Positions 8,325 through 17,677 are shown, counted from the first letter of the stretch. The stretch is 64,000 nt of DNA from Mucilaginibacter pedocola (GCF_002013915.1 NZ_MBTF01000034.1:62001-126000), one strand, 5' to 3'. Numbers and translations: made by a program. The notes: generated from the sequence alone by a model not told the origin.

Positions 8325-9335
8325 TTACTTACTGTAGCAAACCGTTTTTAGTTTTTGGTTATAGTTGGGGTTTAGTGGCTCGTTGGTTTGGGCGAGGCGC
8401 TGCGAACCTACGTTGGCGGGGCAGGCTATGCCGTTGGGCCCATCGTACACCAGGTCGGGTTTGGTGGCTATGAGTTCTTTGGGTACGTATATCTGCGTTT
8501 TGGTTACCGAGTAGCTGCTGGGTATAAAGCGGATGTAGTAACCATCGGGGTGCAGGCTCCAAATGCCCGAGGGCACTTCCGGATCCGGCTGGGGGGCTAA
8601 GCCGGCAAGCATGGCGTATTTCTCCATTTCCTCGTACGATGCCGAGCCCGATGCCGCCAGCCTGCGGATGTTGTTCTCTGCCTCAAAAACGGCTTGTACG
8701 GCGGGCGGCAGTTCGCCTTTGGCTTTATCCATTACGTTGGCAGGCAATACGCCCAGGGCGCCGCCCTCCAGCATCAGCAATTGCTGCGGGGTAAGCAGGG
8801 TGCTGGCGGTAAGCTTAATATCGGTACCCATATCAACAAAGCGGGTGCGGGCTATTATGGCCCAAAGCAACACCTGTATGCTGCGCTGGGCAACGTTGGG
8901 GTGGCTTTCGGCGCTTTTAAGTATCAGTATTACTACTTCCTTTTTGGGGCCCAGCACGGGGGCAAGCATGTAGCCATCGCCTTTGCTGGGTCCGCGGGTA
9001 CCGGCATGCAGGCAGTAGCTTTTGTTGGTCATTTCGTAGTAGCCTTCGCAAAGTTTGTAGGCACCGGTGGGTGTTTTGGGCAGCAGGTAAAGCGGTTGTG
9101 CGGTTTGCCCATCCATAAACGAGGGTGGTTTAGAACCATTTTTATCTACATCCTGAAAGCTGGTGCTTATGGCTTGCGGCTGTTTCAGTATTTTGTTGAG
9201 CCCGCCGCTGCCCACCATTTCGGTGCCTTTGTCTAAGAGTTTTTTGCCCAGCCCACCGAATTGGGCTTGCGCGTTTACCGAAAATAGAAGGCATACTGCC
9301 CACAATAAGTAGCTGCTAATAAATTGTTTTTTCAT
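8325..9335 (-). CDS. Exported hypothetical protein
   Basis: About 336 residues from the ATG at 9335. I chose this start because it gives a proper signal peptide (MKKQFISSYLLWAVCLLFSV, cleavage near AQAQ), whereas the upstream ATG at 9368 adds 11 non-signal residues. The mature part starts with a Gly-rich FGGLGKKLLDKG segment. A mixed alpha/beta domain follows with no catalytic motif I recognise; a stretch around LTASTLLTPQQLLMLEGGALGVLP could be a lipid- or surface-interacting helix. Probably periplasmic or surface-located. Function unknown. Confidence 0.75.
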   Translation of the reverse strand: MKKQFISSYLLWAVCLLFSVNAQAQFGGLGKKLLDKGTEMVGSGGLNKILKQPQAISTSFQDVDKNGSKPPSFMDGQTAQPLYLLPKTPTGAYKLCEGYYEMTNKSYCLHAGTRGPSKGDGYMLAPVLGPKKEVVILILKSAESHPNVAQRSIQVLLWAIIARTRFVDMGTDIKLTASTLLTPQQLLMLEGGALGVLPANVMDKAKGELPPAVQAVFEAENNIRRLAASGSASYEEMEKYAMLAGLAPQPDPEVPSGIWSLHPDGYYIRFIPSSYSVTKTQIYVPKELIATKPDLVYDGPNGIACPANVGSQRLAQTNEPLNPNYNQKLKTVCYSK

Positions 9336-9636
9336 GTAAGATGGTGTTAGTGCAGGCAAATTAACCAAAAGATATTAAATTATCATTAAGATTAACCAAT
9401 GGTTTATTTATAGGCTAAAGAGTTTTTAAACCGCGGAGGTAACGAGGTTACGCGGAGGTTCGCGGAGAAGAACCTGTAACGCTGTAACACTTTTGGGGAG
9501 TGATACAGGCGTTACAGCCCAGTTCTGAAAAAGTTAAAAGTTAGCCTATGGAACCATAGCTATTTATGTGAATAAAACTCATGGCCCTGTAGCAATAGAG
9601 CACATCTAACCGTATTACTTGTATAACCGTATAACC

Positions 9637-9870
9637 ATGTCTCCCCTAAAAAAGAAAAAACTATTCCTCTCGCTTATTGCGTTGGTTTCACTAAAAATTG
9701 TTATGCTAATTCTGTATATACTTTTTAGCTATCGCGTAATGATCAACCTTACGGCATTTTTGTGGATGTTCGGCTTTGTAGTAGCGGTTATTATGCTTGC
9801 AATTGGGATTCTGTTTGCTCATGATGCATTGAATTGCGGCAGAAAAAGGAAAGATGTTAGGTTAGGTTGA
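9637..9870 (+). CDS. Small membrane protein, two TM helices
   Basis: About 77 residues from the ATG at 9637 (MSPLKKKKLFLSLIALV). An earlier ATG at 9619 is possible, but the Lys-rich start is a better N-terminus. Two hydrophobic helices (about 8-30 and 36-62) are separated by a short loop, with a basic tail (GRKRKDVRLG). No family recognised. A short noncoding stretch with a tRNA-like remnant follows. Confidence 0.55.
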   Translation: MSPLKKKKLFLSLIALVSLKIVMLILYILFSYRVMINLTAFLWMFGFVVAVIMLAIGILFAHDALNCGRKRKDVRLG

Positions 9871-10034
9871 TGGCCGGTGGTGTGCGTGTTAGTCACGAGT
9901 ACCCTATTTCACAGGGTAGTGCTAAACGCTATGGCAATAATTACCTATACGATAGCACATTTATTAATAACAATATCGATAGTATTATTAAGCATCGAAC
10001 CGAGGTACTTGATACAACGATAGTAATAGACTAA

Positions 10035-10088
10035 TTACCCCTGAACGAGATTCGAACTCGTACAGCCTTCGGTTATATAACGGGGTAA
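10035..10088 (-). pseudogene. Remnant of a tRNA gene
   Basis: Read on the minus strand, TTACCCC and GGGGTAA (7 bp) enclose a perfect T arm (ACGAG-TTCGAAT-CTCGT) preceded by ACCGAAGGCTGT, which looks like the 3' half of an anticodon arm plus a variable loop. The D arm and 5' half of the anticodon arm are missing, and 3 extra bases separate the T arm from the 3' acceptor strand. It cannot fold as a working tRNA. It may be a decayed tRNA or an attachment-site relic. Confidence 0.6.
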
Positions 10089-10108
10089 AATACAAGAAAA
10101 CAATAACC

Positions 10109-10618
10109 TTACTTCAAAACCTCCAGGTTCCCATCGAACATACGTACCAGTTTTTCGCGTGCATCGCCACTTTTACTTTTGAAGCCGAACAACGCCATCC
10201 CATACCCGAAACAAAACATGATCAGCGGGATAACCAAGGGCGTTAACGGTCCGCCTTGTTTTACAACGGCTAACAAAATGGTTATAAACGCAAAGCAGAC
10301 CATACCCAACCAGGCACACATAAATACTAATACCGGGGTTTTTAAAGCCATGGTAACGTATATGCTGCTCCCGTTTAGGTAAAACTCTGTTTTGCCTGTT
10401 ATTTTCGGCACAAAAGAATTCCTGCCCGATATCTGTGGTTCTACCTCGAAAGCGGTGGGCCATGCAACACCCCTAAAATAGTGATGCGATTTGCCTTTGA
10501 ACAATTCTTTAAAACTCAACTCGGTAGGCGGCTTAATTTCTTCCAGCAAGCGCTGGTGTACCTCTTCGGGACTTAGCGGGGTGATAATATTGAACCTTTC
10601 GTATGGGAAGAATTTCAT
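10109..10618 (-). CDS. Hypothetical membrane protein, 169 aa
   Basis: 169 residues. A soluble N-terminal half (MKFFPYERFNIITPLSPEEV) contains a FRGVAWPTAFEVEPQISGRNS segment, and two membrane helices lie at about 96-118 and 122-146. No catalytic residues are apparent. The layout (N-terminal cytosolic beta-rich part, then two TM helices) is seen in many uncharacterised Bacteroidota proteins. No neighbour suggests a function. Confidence 0.65.
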   Translation of the reverse strand: MKFFPYERFNIITPLSPEEVHQRLLEEIKPPTELSFKELFKGKSHHYFRGVAWPTAFEVEPQISGRNSFVPKITGKTEFYLNGSSIYVTMALKTPVLVFMCAWLGMVCFAFITILLAVVKQGGPLTPLVIPLIMFCFGYGMALFGFKSKSGDAREKLVRMFDGNLEVLK

Positions 10619-10743
10619 TGCGAGTGTTTAGGAATACATAGATACGCAATTTTCGTTAGGATATGCAAGGCCGGCATTTCGCCCCAAACATATCCCGCCC
10701 CGCAAGGTTGTATCTACAATATGGTTTCATCAATAAAAGCTGT

Positions 10744-11493
10744 ATGTTCAATAAAACCTTTCTGCAGATAACTATAGCAGCATTATGTGTTGGGCTGCTG
10801 TTGCCGCCAGAGCGTGCCCGGGCGCAATCTACCGATATGATATTCGAGAACTCGGCTACTGCCATGAGCGGCGAAGCAACGGCACGAGATTTTTATGTGT
10901 TCGATTTCCCGAGCAAGAAGTACCCCGTTACCAAAACAGGCAAAAAAGCAGCAGTTAGCAGCAAAACAGGCAGCCTGCTTTATACCCCAACAGCGGCTTT
11001 AAGGCAGCAAACCGTAGCAAGCTATGCCGAACGGACAAAAGCCACAAACCCCGCATTGAGCAAAGCCGTTAGCCAGGCATTTGCACCCGGCAAGGCAGAT
11101 TACTCCTCGGTTTACCAAAACATTGCAGGCAGCTTTGGGCTAAAGGCGAACGATGCCGGCGATGCCGTGGTTGCCAACCTTATTTTAAGCTACCTGATAG
11201 TGAATAACCTGCAAGGCAACCGACCCGTTAACGTAACGCAGGTAAGCGGCGTGCAGGCGCAGTTTAAGCCCAAACTGCAAAGCAGCGCTAAACTAACCGC
11301 ACCCGGCATGGCTGCCCAAACCGGCGAAGAAATGAAGCTTCAATTTGTAATTCAGCAGGCGGGCTGGCAATCGGCAATTAAGAGTAACCGGCTGGCTGCC
11401 TTTCAGCAGAATGTATGGCAGGCTACCAAAAATAATTATGCTATTGATATGCGGCAGGTGAGGCTGGGGGTGAATGGTTTTGAGCGGAAGTAA
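10744..11493 (+). CDS. Exported protein, DUF6683-like
   Basis: About 249 residues from the ATG at 10744, chosen because it begins a signal peptide (MFNKTFLQITIAALCVGLLL, cleavage near RARAQ); the longer frame from 10663 adds 27 non-signal residues. The mature protein is Ala/Gln/Lys-rich. Its C-terminal half has FVIQQAGWQSAIKSNRLAAF and a terminal RLGVNGFERK, which I associate with DUF6683, with moderate confidence. Probably periplasmic. Function unknown. Confidence 0.7.
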   Translation: MFNKTFLQITIAALCVGLLLPPERARAQSTDMIFENSATAMSGEATARDFYVFDFPSKKYPVTKTGKKAAVSSKTGSLLYTPTAALRQQTVASYAERTKATNPALSKAVSQAFAPGKADYSSVYQNIAGSFGLKANDAGDAVVANLILSYLIVNNLQGNRPVNVTQVSGVQAQFKPKLQSSAKLTAPGMAAQTGEEMKLQFVIQQAGWQSAIKSNRLAAFQQNVWQATKNNYAIDMRQVRLGVNGFERK

Positions 11494-11495
11494 TT

Positions 11496-11825
11496 AGCGC
11501 ACAATTGAAAAGCGGGGGCTCCGTGCGATTCCTTCCTTGGGGAAGGTGTAGGAAGGGGTTAACGCCCATGCAAAGCCTCACAGCATTTCGACCGCGACCC
11601 CTCCCTGCCTTTACGCGCATGCCAGTCGCCCCCCTCCCACGTGGGAGGGGAATAAGAAAAGCACGATTGAAAAGCAGGGGCTATGTGCGATTCCTTCCTT
11701 GGGGAAGGTGTAGGAAGGGGTTAACGCCCTTGCAAAGCCTCACAGCATTTCGACCGCGACCCCTCCCTGCCTTTGCGCGCATGCCAGCAACACCCCTCCC
11801 ACGTGGGAGGGAATCGTACGCCGCT
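11496..11825. repeat. Two tandem copies of a ~162-base intergenic repeat
   Basis: 11496-11657 and 11658-11825 are near-identical. Each runs from ATTGAAAAGC through CTTCCTTGGGGAAGGTGTAG and CATTTCGACCGCGACCCCTC to a palindromic CTCCCACGTGGGAGG end. The frames crossing it are repeats of the same peptide (RFLPWGRCRKGLTP) and are not real genes. This covers most of the gap between 11493 and 11834. Confidence 0.8.
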
Positions 11826-11833
11826 TCTAATGC

Positions 11834-12436
11834 TTAATGCCCTACTTCTTTCCCGTATTTTTTCTCGCCTGCGGCTATGGCTAATTGCAGGTGGTTCTCG
11901 TCGGGTGGTTTGGGGCACGAGTAGCCGCCGGCGAAGGCACAGTATGGGTTGTAGGCTTTGTTGAAATCGATAGTAACCTCACCGTTTTTAAAGTCGGCTT
12001 CGCGGAGGTCGATGTAGCGCCCGCCGCCGTAGGTTTCTTTGCCGTTAGTATCGTCGGTAAAGGGCAGAAAAAGGTAATCGGTATAGCCGGGCACTTTAGC
12101 AAGGCGTGTATTGCGGTAAACTGTTAGTGTTACCGGCGCGCCCTGCAACTGCATGGTGAGGGTGGCATATTTAACATACTCGCTGCCTGTGCCGGCAAAA
12201 ACAGGCATAATGAATGCCGAGGACGCATTAACCAATTCGGCTTTTGCCTGTACGCGGTAGGTACTGTCGGCATCGTAAAAGCGCAGGTAAGGCAGATCGT
12301 CCTTTTTTAGGGGCGAGCGGCTGTCTTCTAAAAAGTCTGCCTTGTACTTATCGCGAAAAGCGGCTATTTGCGCCGCATGGTTTTGGGCAAAGGTGGTGGT
12401 TGAGGTGAATAGCAGGAGTATTAATAGGTATTTCAT
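11834..12436 (-). CDS. Exported DUF1684 family protein
   Basis: About 200 residues. The ATG at 12436 starts a clean signal peptide (MKYLLILLLFTSTTTFAQ); an ATG 4 codons earlier is also possible. Family features: SPLKKDDLPYLRFYDADSTY, then PFTDDTNGKETYGGGRYIDL, and DFNKAYNPYCAFAGGYSCP...PPDENHLQLAI, the conserved DUF1684 C-terminal block with the NPYCAY/F-type motif. Members are exported proteins of unknown activity. The next gene leftward is separated by repeats, and the next rightward (12564) is convergent in orientation only with noncoding sequence, so it appears monocistronic. Confidence 0.88.
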   Translation of the reverse strand: MKYLLILLLFTSTTTFAQNHAAQIAAFRDKYKADFLEDSRSPLKKDDLPYLRFYDADSTYRVQAKAELVNASSAFIMPVFAGTGSEYVKYATLTMQLQGAPVTLTVYRNTRLAKVPGYTDYLFLPFTDDTNGKETYGGGRYIDLREADFKNGEVTIDFNKAYNPYCAFAGGYSCPKPPDENHLQLAIAAGEKKYGKEVGH

Positions 12437-12563
12437 ATTATTAATCATTATAGTAAGCCTTAAGCCCGAAGCCTTAAGTTCAAAGTGGGGAGTAGTAATG
12501 CCTCAACCGTTCGACTTTGGACTTTGGACTTCAGACTTTAAACTTAATACTTTCGGCTTAATA

Positions 12564-13550
12564 CTACGCCAACGGTTTTTCTTCCTCGTCTTTTTTATCT
12601 TCCTCGGGCTTGTTTTCTGCGTTCAGCTCTTCAAAGGCAGCTACGGGTTCTTTTTCCTCTTCGGCAGGGGCAACAGGTTCTTCGCCTTTTTTGCCGGTGA
12701 AGAATTTCTTAACGGCTGTAAACGCTGCCACCAAGCCTATACCTATAAGCTTCCAAAATTTTAGCGCCAGGGCAAAGAAACCTACCTTGGCTAATACCTT
12801 TCCGGCTACCAAGCCGCCGATCGTCCAGGCGGCTACTTTATCAATGCCCGAATCGAAGTTGGTGTATTTGTTGCCATCGGTAAAGGTAACCGAGGTAAGC
12901 ATTTTGGGCATATCGGCTTCTACGGGTTTTATCTCGTTCATGGTGGCAATGGCGTTAAGCACCAGCACCCCTTTGCGCCCTAATACGCGCACGTTGTAGT
13001 TGAGGGTGTTCACGCTATCGGTACCAAATTTTATCTCTTTTGCCCAGTGCAGCACGTGTTTATCCTCGTCGTAATAGGGTTTGGCTGCCCAGCCTACAAT
13101 ATCAATAACAGGGTAACCTTGTTTCTGGCGTTCAACGCTTTCTTCTTTGGCTTCCTTTTTCATGTTGGCTATCATTTCGTCGTAGTCAACATCTTTAGCA
13201 TCGTCATCCTTTACATAACCAATAGCCTCGTATTGTATGTTGAATACATAGCCACCGGTAGCCAAAATGCCCTGTTTCTCGGGCAGCAGGAAGCCCAGCG
13301 TCATGTTCTCGGTTTTAGGGTTGCCCCAAATATCGGTAAGTACGCGCAGCGCCTGTACCGAATCGAGGTATTTAAAACCTGCGGGTACATTAACGGTGGC
13401 TATGCCGTTGCCAATTTTTATGGCACCATGCTGGTAAGTGAAGGCTTTTTCGGCAGCGGCTACTTTTATTGCCGTGCTATCGGTTTCCTGTGCGAACGTA
13501 GTTGTACTAAAAATGCCGATGAAGGCAATGAGGGCGTAGAGTTTTTTCAT
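12564..13550 (-). CDS. DUF2167 membrane protein
   Basis: 328 residues with a signal peptide (MKKLYALIAFIGIFSTTTFA). The DUF2167 body (about 35-270) begins AFTYQHGAIKIGNGIATVNV and GFKYLDSVQALRVLTDIWGNP, with GFLLPEK and the WAAKPYYDEDKHVLHWAKEIKFG block. It is followed by hydrophobic helices (about 235-285) and a very acidic Glu/Lys/Pro tail. DUF2167 proteins are membrane proteins of unknown function, sometimes next to heat-shock or TerC genes. A promoter is expected in the repeat-rich gap to the right. Confidence 0.88.
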   Translation of the reverse strand: MKKLYALIAFIGIFSTTTFAQETDSTAIKVAAAEKAFTYQHGAIKIGNGIATVNVPAGFKYLDSVQALRVLTDIWGNPKTENMTLGFLLPEKQGILATGGYVFNIQYEAIGYVKDDDAKDVDYDEMIANMKKEAKEESVERQKQGYPVIDIVGWAAKPYYDEDKHVLHWAKEIKFGTDSVNTLNYNVRVLGRKGVLVLNAIATMNEIKPVEADMPKMLTSVTFTDGNKYTNFDSGIDKVAAWTIGGLVAGKVLAKVGFFALALKFWKLIGIGLVAAFTAVKKFFTGKKGEEPVAPAEEEKEPVAAFEELNAENKPEEDKKDEEEKPLA

Positions 13551-13649
13551 GCAATAAGGTTGTTTTACGGATTAAAGATAAGAGTTTTTTTTGTCCGAAA
13601 GTCCGAAGTCGGAAAGTCCGGAAGAAAAACAACAGCAGCACCAGCCCGT

Positions 13650-13749
13650 GTTAACTAAACCCGATAGCAGCGGAAAGCCCGCTTCTACCAGCGGCTTGCA
13701 GCGTATAGCGGGGCTGTCGGGACCTAAATGCTTCTGCCTTTGCTTTACT
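13650..13749 (-). repeat. Dispersed repeat A (inverted copy)
   Basis: Reverse complement of the 98-base element at 16741-16838, ending on the GTTAAC side at 13650. The copies differ at a few positions only. Confidence 0.8.
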
Positions 13750-13857
13750 AATTTTCTGAACCATGATGCGCATGATGGAAGGATTCTCTGATTCGCTTTG
13801 ATTATGCATCGGAGAGTCCCAAAATCCCACGAATCAGGGTTCAGAAAAATAGAAGAA

Positions 13858-13946
13858 TTAATATCGAACACTGAACGCCCAATGTAGAATAATGAAGTGA
13901 AAAGCCCTTCGAAATTCATTATTCGGTGTTCATCATTCGATATTCT
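13858..13946. repeat. Long imperfect hairpin repeat (ATATCGAAxAxTGAA family)
   Basis: AATATCGAACACTGAACG...GAATAATGAAG on the left faces CTTCGAAATTCATTATTCG...CATTCGATATTCTT on the right, forming a long imperfect inverted repeat. A second member of the family is at 19346-19425. It ends 10 bases before the stop of the outer-membrane gene at 13956, so it may act as a bidirectional transcription stop or mRNA 3'-end structure. Confidence 0.75.
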
Positions 13947-13955
13947 TTTGCCTTC

Positions 13956-16514
13956 CTAAAACCTAAACCCTACCGTTATATAGCTCAAATACCCATCGGT
14001 ACTTTTGCCTAATACGGCTTGGAGGAGGAAGGCGTTGTAGGGGGTGAGGAAGATGCCGCCGCCGTAGGTATCGTGCAGGGTGTTGCTGTGTTCGCCTTTT
14101 AGCCATACTCTGCCGGCATCGTTAAAGGCTACCAACCCGAACGATGATGCCAGCACGTAGGCATTAAAATCGAACAGTTTGGCGCGCAGCTCCAGGTTAT
14201 TGTATGCCATGGTGTGCCCTATAAAGCGGCTGGTGTGGAAGCCCTGCAGGGTTAAGCCGCCAAGGTTCATCATCTGGAAGAACTCGCCGTTCCCGAAGAT
14301 ATGCCCTGCGCCGGTACGGTTGGCGAGTACTATGGTAGAATCTTTTATAGGTATAAAAAAGCTGAAGGTGCTGATGATGCTGGCGCTGGCGTGGTCGTTT
14401 ACGTTGATGCCCGTTAGCCCGGTAAGGGTGTTGCGCCAGGTAACGCCACGGCTGGGGAAGCGCTGGCTGTTGCGGCTATCGTATACCGCTCCGCCAATTA
14501 CGCCTGTGTACAGCTTGGCGTCGAAGAGGCGCTCTTCGGGGTGCAGTTGGTCGTATTGTTTAAAAAAGTGGTCCTGGTTGTGGTTGCGCGATGAGGTGTA
14601 GAACTCGGTGAGCGAGCCGCCGCTGAGCACCCAATTGTTTACGCGGTGCGCCAGCCGAACGTCGGTAACGGCATAATCGTACCGGTTGCGGTAGTAGTAA
14701 AACTCCTTATCGTCCAGGTATTCGCCCACGTTGCCCAGCCCAAAAAAGTTATTGGTATTACGCGGACCGCGTTCGCTAACGTTCACCAGCAGGTCGGTGT
14801 TTTTGCCCCATACGCTTTTAAAAATACCCGTGTAGTTCACCAGGAACGATTGCTTGCTTAGCGTGTAGTTTATCTTCAGTTCCTGGTGGTTGCGGTAAGG
14901 GTCTTTCCTAAAACTGTATTGCGTAAGCCCAATACCGGCTACCAGTTGCAAGCCATCCTCGGTACTGTAGCCAATGCCGCCAAGGGGGCTGTAAGTGGTG
15001 TAGCGGTTCTCGGGGCGGCGGTACTGGTTTATCGAGGTATCGTTACGCAGTTTCAGGTGCACCTCGCTACCGGCAGGCAGCGCATTACCCGGACCGCGAA
15101 CATCATACACATACAGGTTTTTGCGGTTGTGCAGGGTGGTATCTACATGGTAGCTATCGGTATCGGTGCCGCCTATCATGCGCACCTTTATATCGGTTTT
15201 GGCATCGCCCGTAACCTCCCAGGTGTTTTGCCCCTCTAAGCCATACAGGCGTATATCATTGGTTTCGTGCTGCTTAAAGGTGCGTTTATACAGTTCTCTG
15301 CCTACGCTGCCATCCTTTTTAATGTTGTTGATGGTTATTTTTACGTCGCCATCTTTTTGGGTATGTATGCCGAAGTGCTCGGGCTTATCGCTGCCGTGTA
15401 TATCTACTATCTTAGCCAAAAAGTGGTAGTAGCGCATCACAAACTTGCGGGCATTATCGCGGCGTTTAAAAAAGGTTTTTAGTATGTGCTCGCCGCTTAC
15501 GGCGTATACATTGGCGGGCATCAGCTTTACGGCGCGGGTAACCAGGCTATCGGTAAGTTTACTTTGCACGTAGGCAATTTCGTGCTCCCAATCCTCCTTA
15601 TCCAGTTCGTTCAAAAAATACAGGTCGAAGGTTACGGTGTTGTAGTTCCACAGGTCAACACGGCGTATATGGTCGGTATAGGCTTGCAGGTTGGGCTTGG
15701 CTAAAGCCATCACGCTGAAAATGGCGCCACCCGTAGTATAAAAAACCTTGTCGCGGTCGCCGGGGGTAGGGTCGTACAGTACGGCTTTGGTGCTGTCGTT
15801 GTTTTTGGTCCACTTCCATTGCCCGCCGTGGCGGTCCCAGTCGCCCATTATCATATCCAAAATACGGGCGCGCAGTATCAGGCGCTGGTCAACCTTGTTA
15901 TCGTTATTCTTCTCCAAACGGTCCTGCACCTTTTCGGTCTTGTAGTCTTTCGAGGCATCAGGCGGACCATGTTCCTCGAACAAGTAAACCGCATTGGCAA
16001 ACTGCTCGCGGTATTTGCCCAGGGCAGGGTCATCGGGCAGGTAAACCATGCGCGGGTTAGTATGCTTTATGCCCAGCGCATCTGCCATGGGCGGCACAGC
16101 AAGGGCGCTCCAGGGGTGCCCGATAGAGCCCGCATCAAGCATCAAAGCCTCCACCAGGGTGTTCTTGTATATCTTGGGCTGGTCGCGCGAGGTAGTTTTA
16201 TTAGCCGAGCGCAGCACCCACTCGCGCCCCGCAGAGTCTTTCATTTGTAACGATGTAGTTTGGTTACCCCCACCTACGCCGGTTATCTTCAAGCCGCCCT
16301 TCTCCTGTGTAATATGGAATATCGGCATCCGCACCGCCTGCGCCCATACCCTGCGGTAATTGGTGCCCAGCAAAGCGCGTTTAACCTTGCCCGCTTTATC
16401 AAATTTGGTATTAATGGCAATGGTGATGCTATCGGGCACGGGGGCTTGCTGCGCAAGCACAACCCGCGATAGCGCTACGGCAAATAAGGTAATGAGTAAC
16501 CGCTTGGGCATCAT
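13956..16514 (-). CDS. BamA/TamA-family outer-membrane beta-barrel protein
   Basis: 852 residues with a signal peptide (MMPKRLLITLFAVALSRVVL, cleavage after LAQ). The N-terminal ~450 residues are a soluble region with VEALMLDAGSIGHPWSALAVP, PDDPALGKYREQFANAVYLFEE and MDMIMGDWDRHGGQWKW-like motifs (actual reading ILDMIMGDWDRHGGQWKW), which recall the metal/nucleotide-binding loop of kinase-like folds (DRHGGN). The C-terminal ~330 residues are a surface-antigen (D15) barrel: GGAVYDSRNSQRFPSRGVTW, LGGLTLQGFHTSRF and a terminal aromatic GFRF. The GxYDSRxxxxFPxRG motif is the barrel's substrate-exit hallmark. A fused cytosolic-kinase-like plus D15 layout is recurrent in Bacteroidota. Its role in outer-membrane assembly or lipid handling is inferred. 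Confidence 0.88.
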   Translation of the reverse strand: MMPKRLLITLFAVALSRVVLAQQAPVPDSITIAINTKFDKAGKVKRALLGTNYRRVWAQAVRMPIFHITQEKGGLKITGVGGGNQTTSLQMKDSAGREWVLRSANKTTSRDQPKIYKNTLVEALMLDAGSIGHPWSALAVPPMADALGIKHTNPRMVYLPDDPALGKYREQFANAVYLFEEHGPPDASKDYKTEKVQDRLEKNNDNKVDQRLILRARILDMIMGDWDRHGGQWKWTKNNDSTKAVLYDPTPGDRDKVFYTTGGAIFSVMALAKPNLQAYTDHIRRVDLWNYNTVTFDLYFLNELDKEDWEHEIAYVQSKLTDSLVTRAVKLMPANVYAVSGEHILKTFFKRRDNARKFVMRYYHFLAKIVDIHGSDKPEHFGIHTQKDGDVKITINNIKKDGSVGRELYKRTFKQHETNDIRLYGLEGQNTWEVTGDAKTDIKVRMIGGTDTDSYHVDTTLHNRKNLYVYDVRGPGNALPAGSEVHLKLRNDTSINQYRRPENRYTTYSPLGGIGYSTEDGLQLVAGIGLTQYSFRKDPYRNHQELKINYTLSKQSFLVNYTGIFKSVWGKNTDLLVNVSERGPRNTNNFFGLGNVGEYLDDKEFYYYRNRYDYAVTDVRLAHRVNNWVLSGGSLTEFYTSSRNHNQDHFFKQYDQLHPEERLFDAKLYTGVIGGAVYDSRNSQRFPSRGVTWRNTLTGLTGINVNDHASASIISTFSFFIPIKDSTIVLANRTGAGHIFGNGEFFQMMNLGGLTLQGFHTSRFIGHTMAYNNLELRAKLFDFNAYVLASSFGLVAFNDAGRVWLKGEHSNTLHDTYGGGIFLTPYNAFLLQAVLGKSTDGYLSYITVGFRF

Positions 16515-16740
16515 GTATAAAGGGGGGCTTTAAGTAGATGGTAAACACGTGCCTGTCGCAATTGTTCGGCAAGCTTGTTAAAGGTATGAATTTGTTACGG
16601 AAAATGTATCTGAACCATGATTCGCTTGATTTTGGGATTTTCCGATGCAAAATCAATCAACGGCATCTGTTAATCAGTAAAATCGACGGTTTATAATCGG
16701 TGAAATCATTTAAATCGGTGGAATCGGTGCAAAAAATATG

Positions 16741-16838
16741 TAAAGCAAAGGCAGAAGCATTAGTGTTCCGCCAGTCCCGCTATCCGCTGCAAGCCGCTGG
16801 TAGAAGCGGGCTTTCCGCTGCTATCGGGTTTAGTTAAC
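16741..16838 (+). repeat. Repeat A, left copy flanking the TROVE/Y RNA module
   Basis: 98 bases from TAAAGCAAAGGCAGAAGCAT to TTTAGTTAAC, matched by an equally long, same-orientation copy at 21273-21370. Inverted copies are at 7762-7858 and 13650-13749. The gap 16515-16740 to its left is otherwise AT-rich noncoding sequence with two AATCGGTG-type short repeats. Confidence 0.85.
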
Positions 16839-16860
16839 GCGGGTTTGGGGTGTAACGATA

Positions 16861-16980
16861 CCCTGGTTGAAGTTTAAAAACTTCGACCTATAACTGCGCA
16901 AGAATTCTTCTTGCGGCGACAAGCTGGAAGCTTTTAAAGTTTTAGGTCCAAGTTACGCTGCGCTAAACTTGGACCAGTGG
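16861..16980 (+). repeat. Dispersed repeat C
   Basis: CCCTGGTTGAAGTTTAAAAA through to TTGGACCAGTGG; the inverted partner is at 6685-6802. It sits between repeat A and repeat B in the left flank and is absent from the right flank. Confidence 0.75.
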
Positions 16981-16981
16981 A

Positions 16982-17455
16982 GTAACAGGGCGTAACGTGT
17001 GTATCACTCAGGACGGGTGTTACAGTGGTACAGGTTCTTCATATTACCCAACGGCAGCAGGGAAGCTTCGGGCGAGAGCGGGCAGAACGTGGTGGGCGGT
17101 GCGGCTGCAAGGGCATAGGGAATGTTTGCTGAAGCGAGGGGCGTGAGTGGCGCAGCAAAGGGCAAATTTTCCCAGCCCGTGGTTCTGCGCGGTTTGCAGC
17201 GGAGGGCGGTGCGGCAAAGAAGCATTTCTGCTGCCTTGATTTTTGGTTACTTTTTATCAAGAAAAAGTAACGAGCCCTCTCGCGGCGAATGAGCGAGCGG
17301 ATGCTTTTAGTTAAGTACAAGGTTATTTCGGAGACGTAAGAAACGCGAATCCGCAACGGTAATACATCTCGACCGCTACCCCTCCCCGCCTTTGCGCACA
17401 TGCCCTACCGCCCCCCTCCTCCATAGGAGTCCTTTGGACCCCGTGGGAGGGAATC
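16982..17455 (+). repeat. Repeat B, left copy flanking the TROVE/Y RNA module
   Basis: About 470 bases closely matching 21421-21920 in the same orientation. Shared landmarks are CGGCAGCAGGGAAGCTTCGG, GCAAATTTTCCCAGCCCGTG, TGCTGCCTTGATTTTTGGTT, GTTATTTCGGAGACGTAAGA and the terminal CTCC..GTGGGAGG palindrome. The right copy has about 50 extra bases after TATCAAGAAAA. Minus-strand reading frames through it look like proteins but occur only inside the repeat, so I do not call them genes. Confidence 0.88.
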
Positions 17456-17677
17456 TAAAACCATCAATCGGATAATCCTCAAATCAAGCGAATCATGGTT
17501 CAGACGAATTGCACTGTGGCTACCTGTCCTCTGAGATTGCCACGTCGCGCCGCACTCCCCCTTACCGCCGCTCCTCGCAATGACAAATCGGCTAAAAACG
17601 CTTCAAAAATTAGCCACATCACCAACCATTCACCCCTTAACCACCCACATAATCAACTTTTTTTCAAATTATTTTTC

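Noticed and set aside
16880..16920. Third copy of the rtcB/TROVE operator (ACTGCGCAAG near 16892)
   Set aside because: Only one arm matches; the other half and the TTTG box are absent, and it belongs to repeat C.
17004..17401. Minus-strand frames inside repeat B (also 21362-21887)
   Set aside because: They lie wholly within a duplicated noncoding repeat, lack a promoter or start context, and differ by frame-changing insertions between the two copies.
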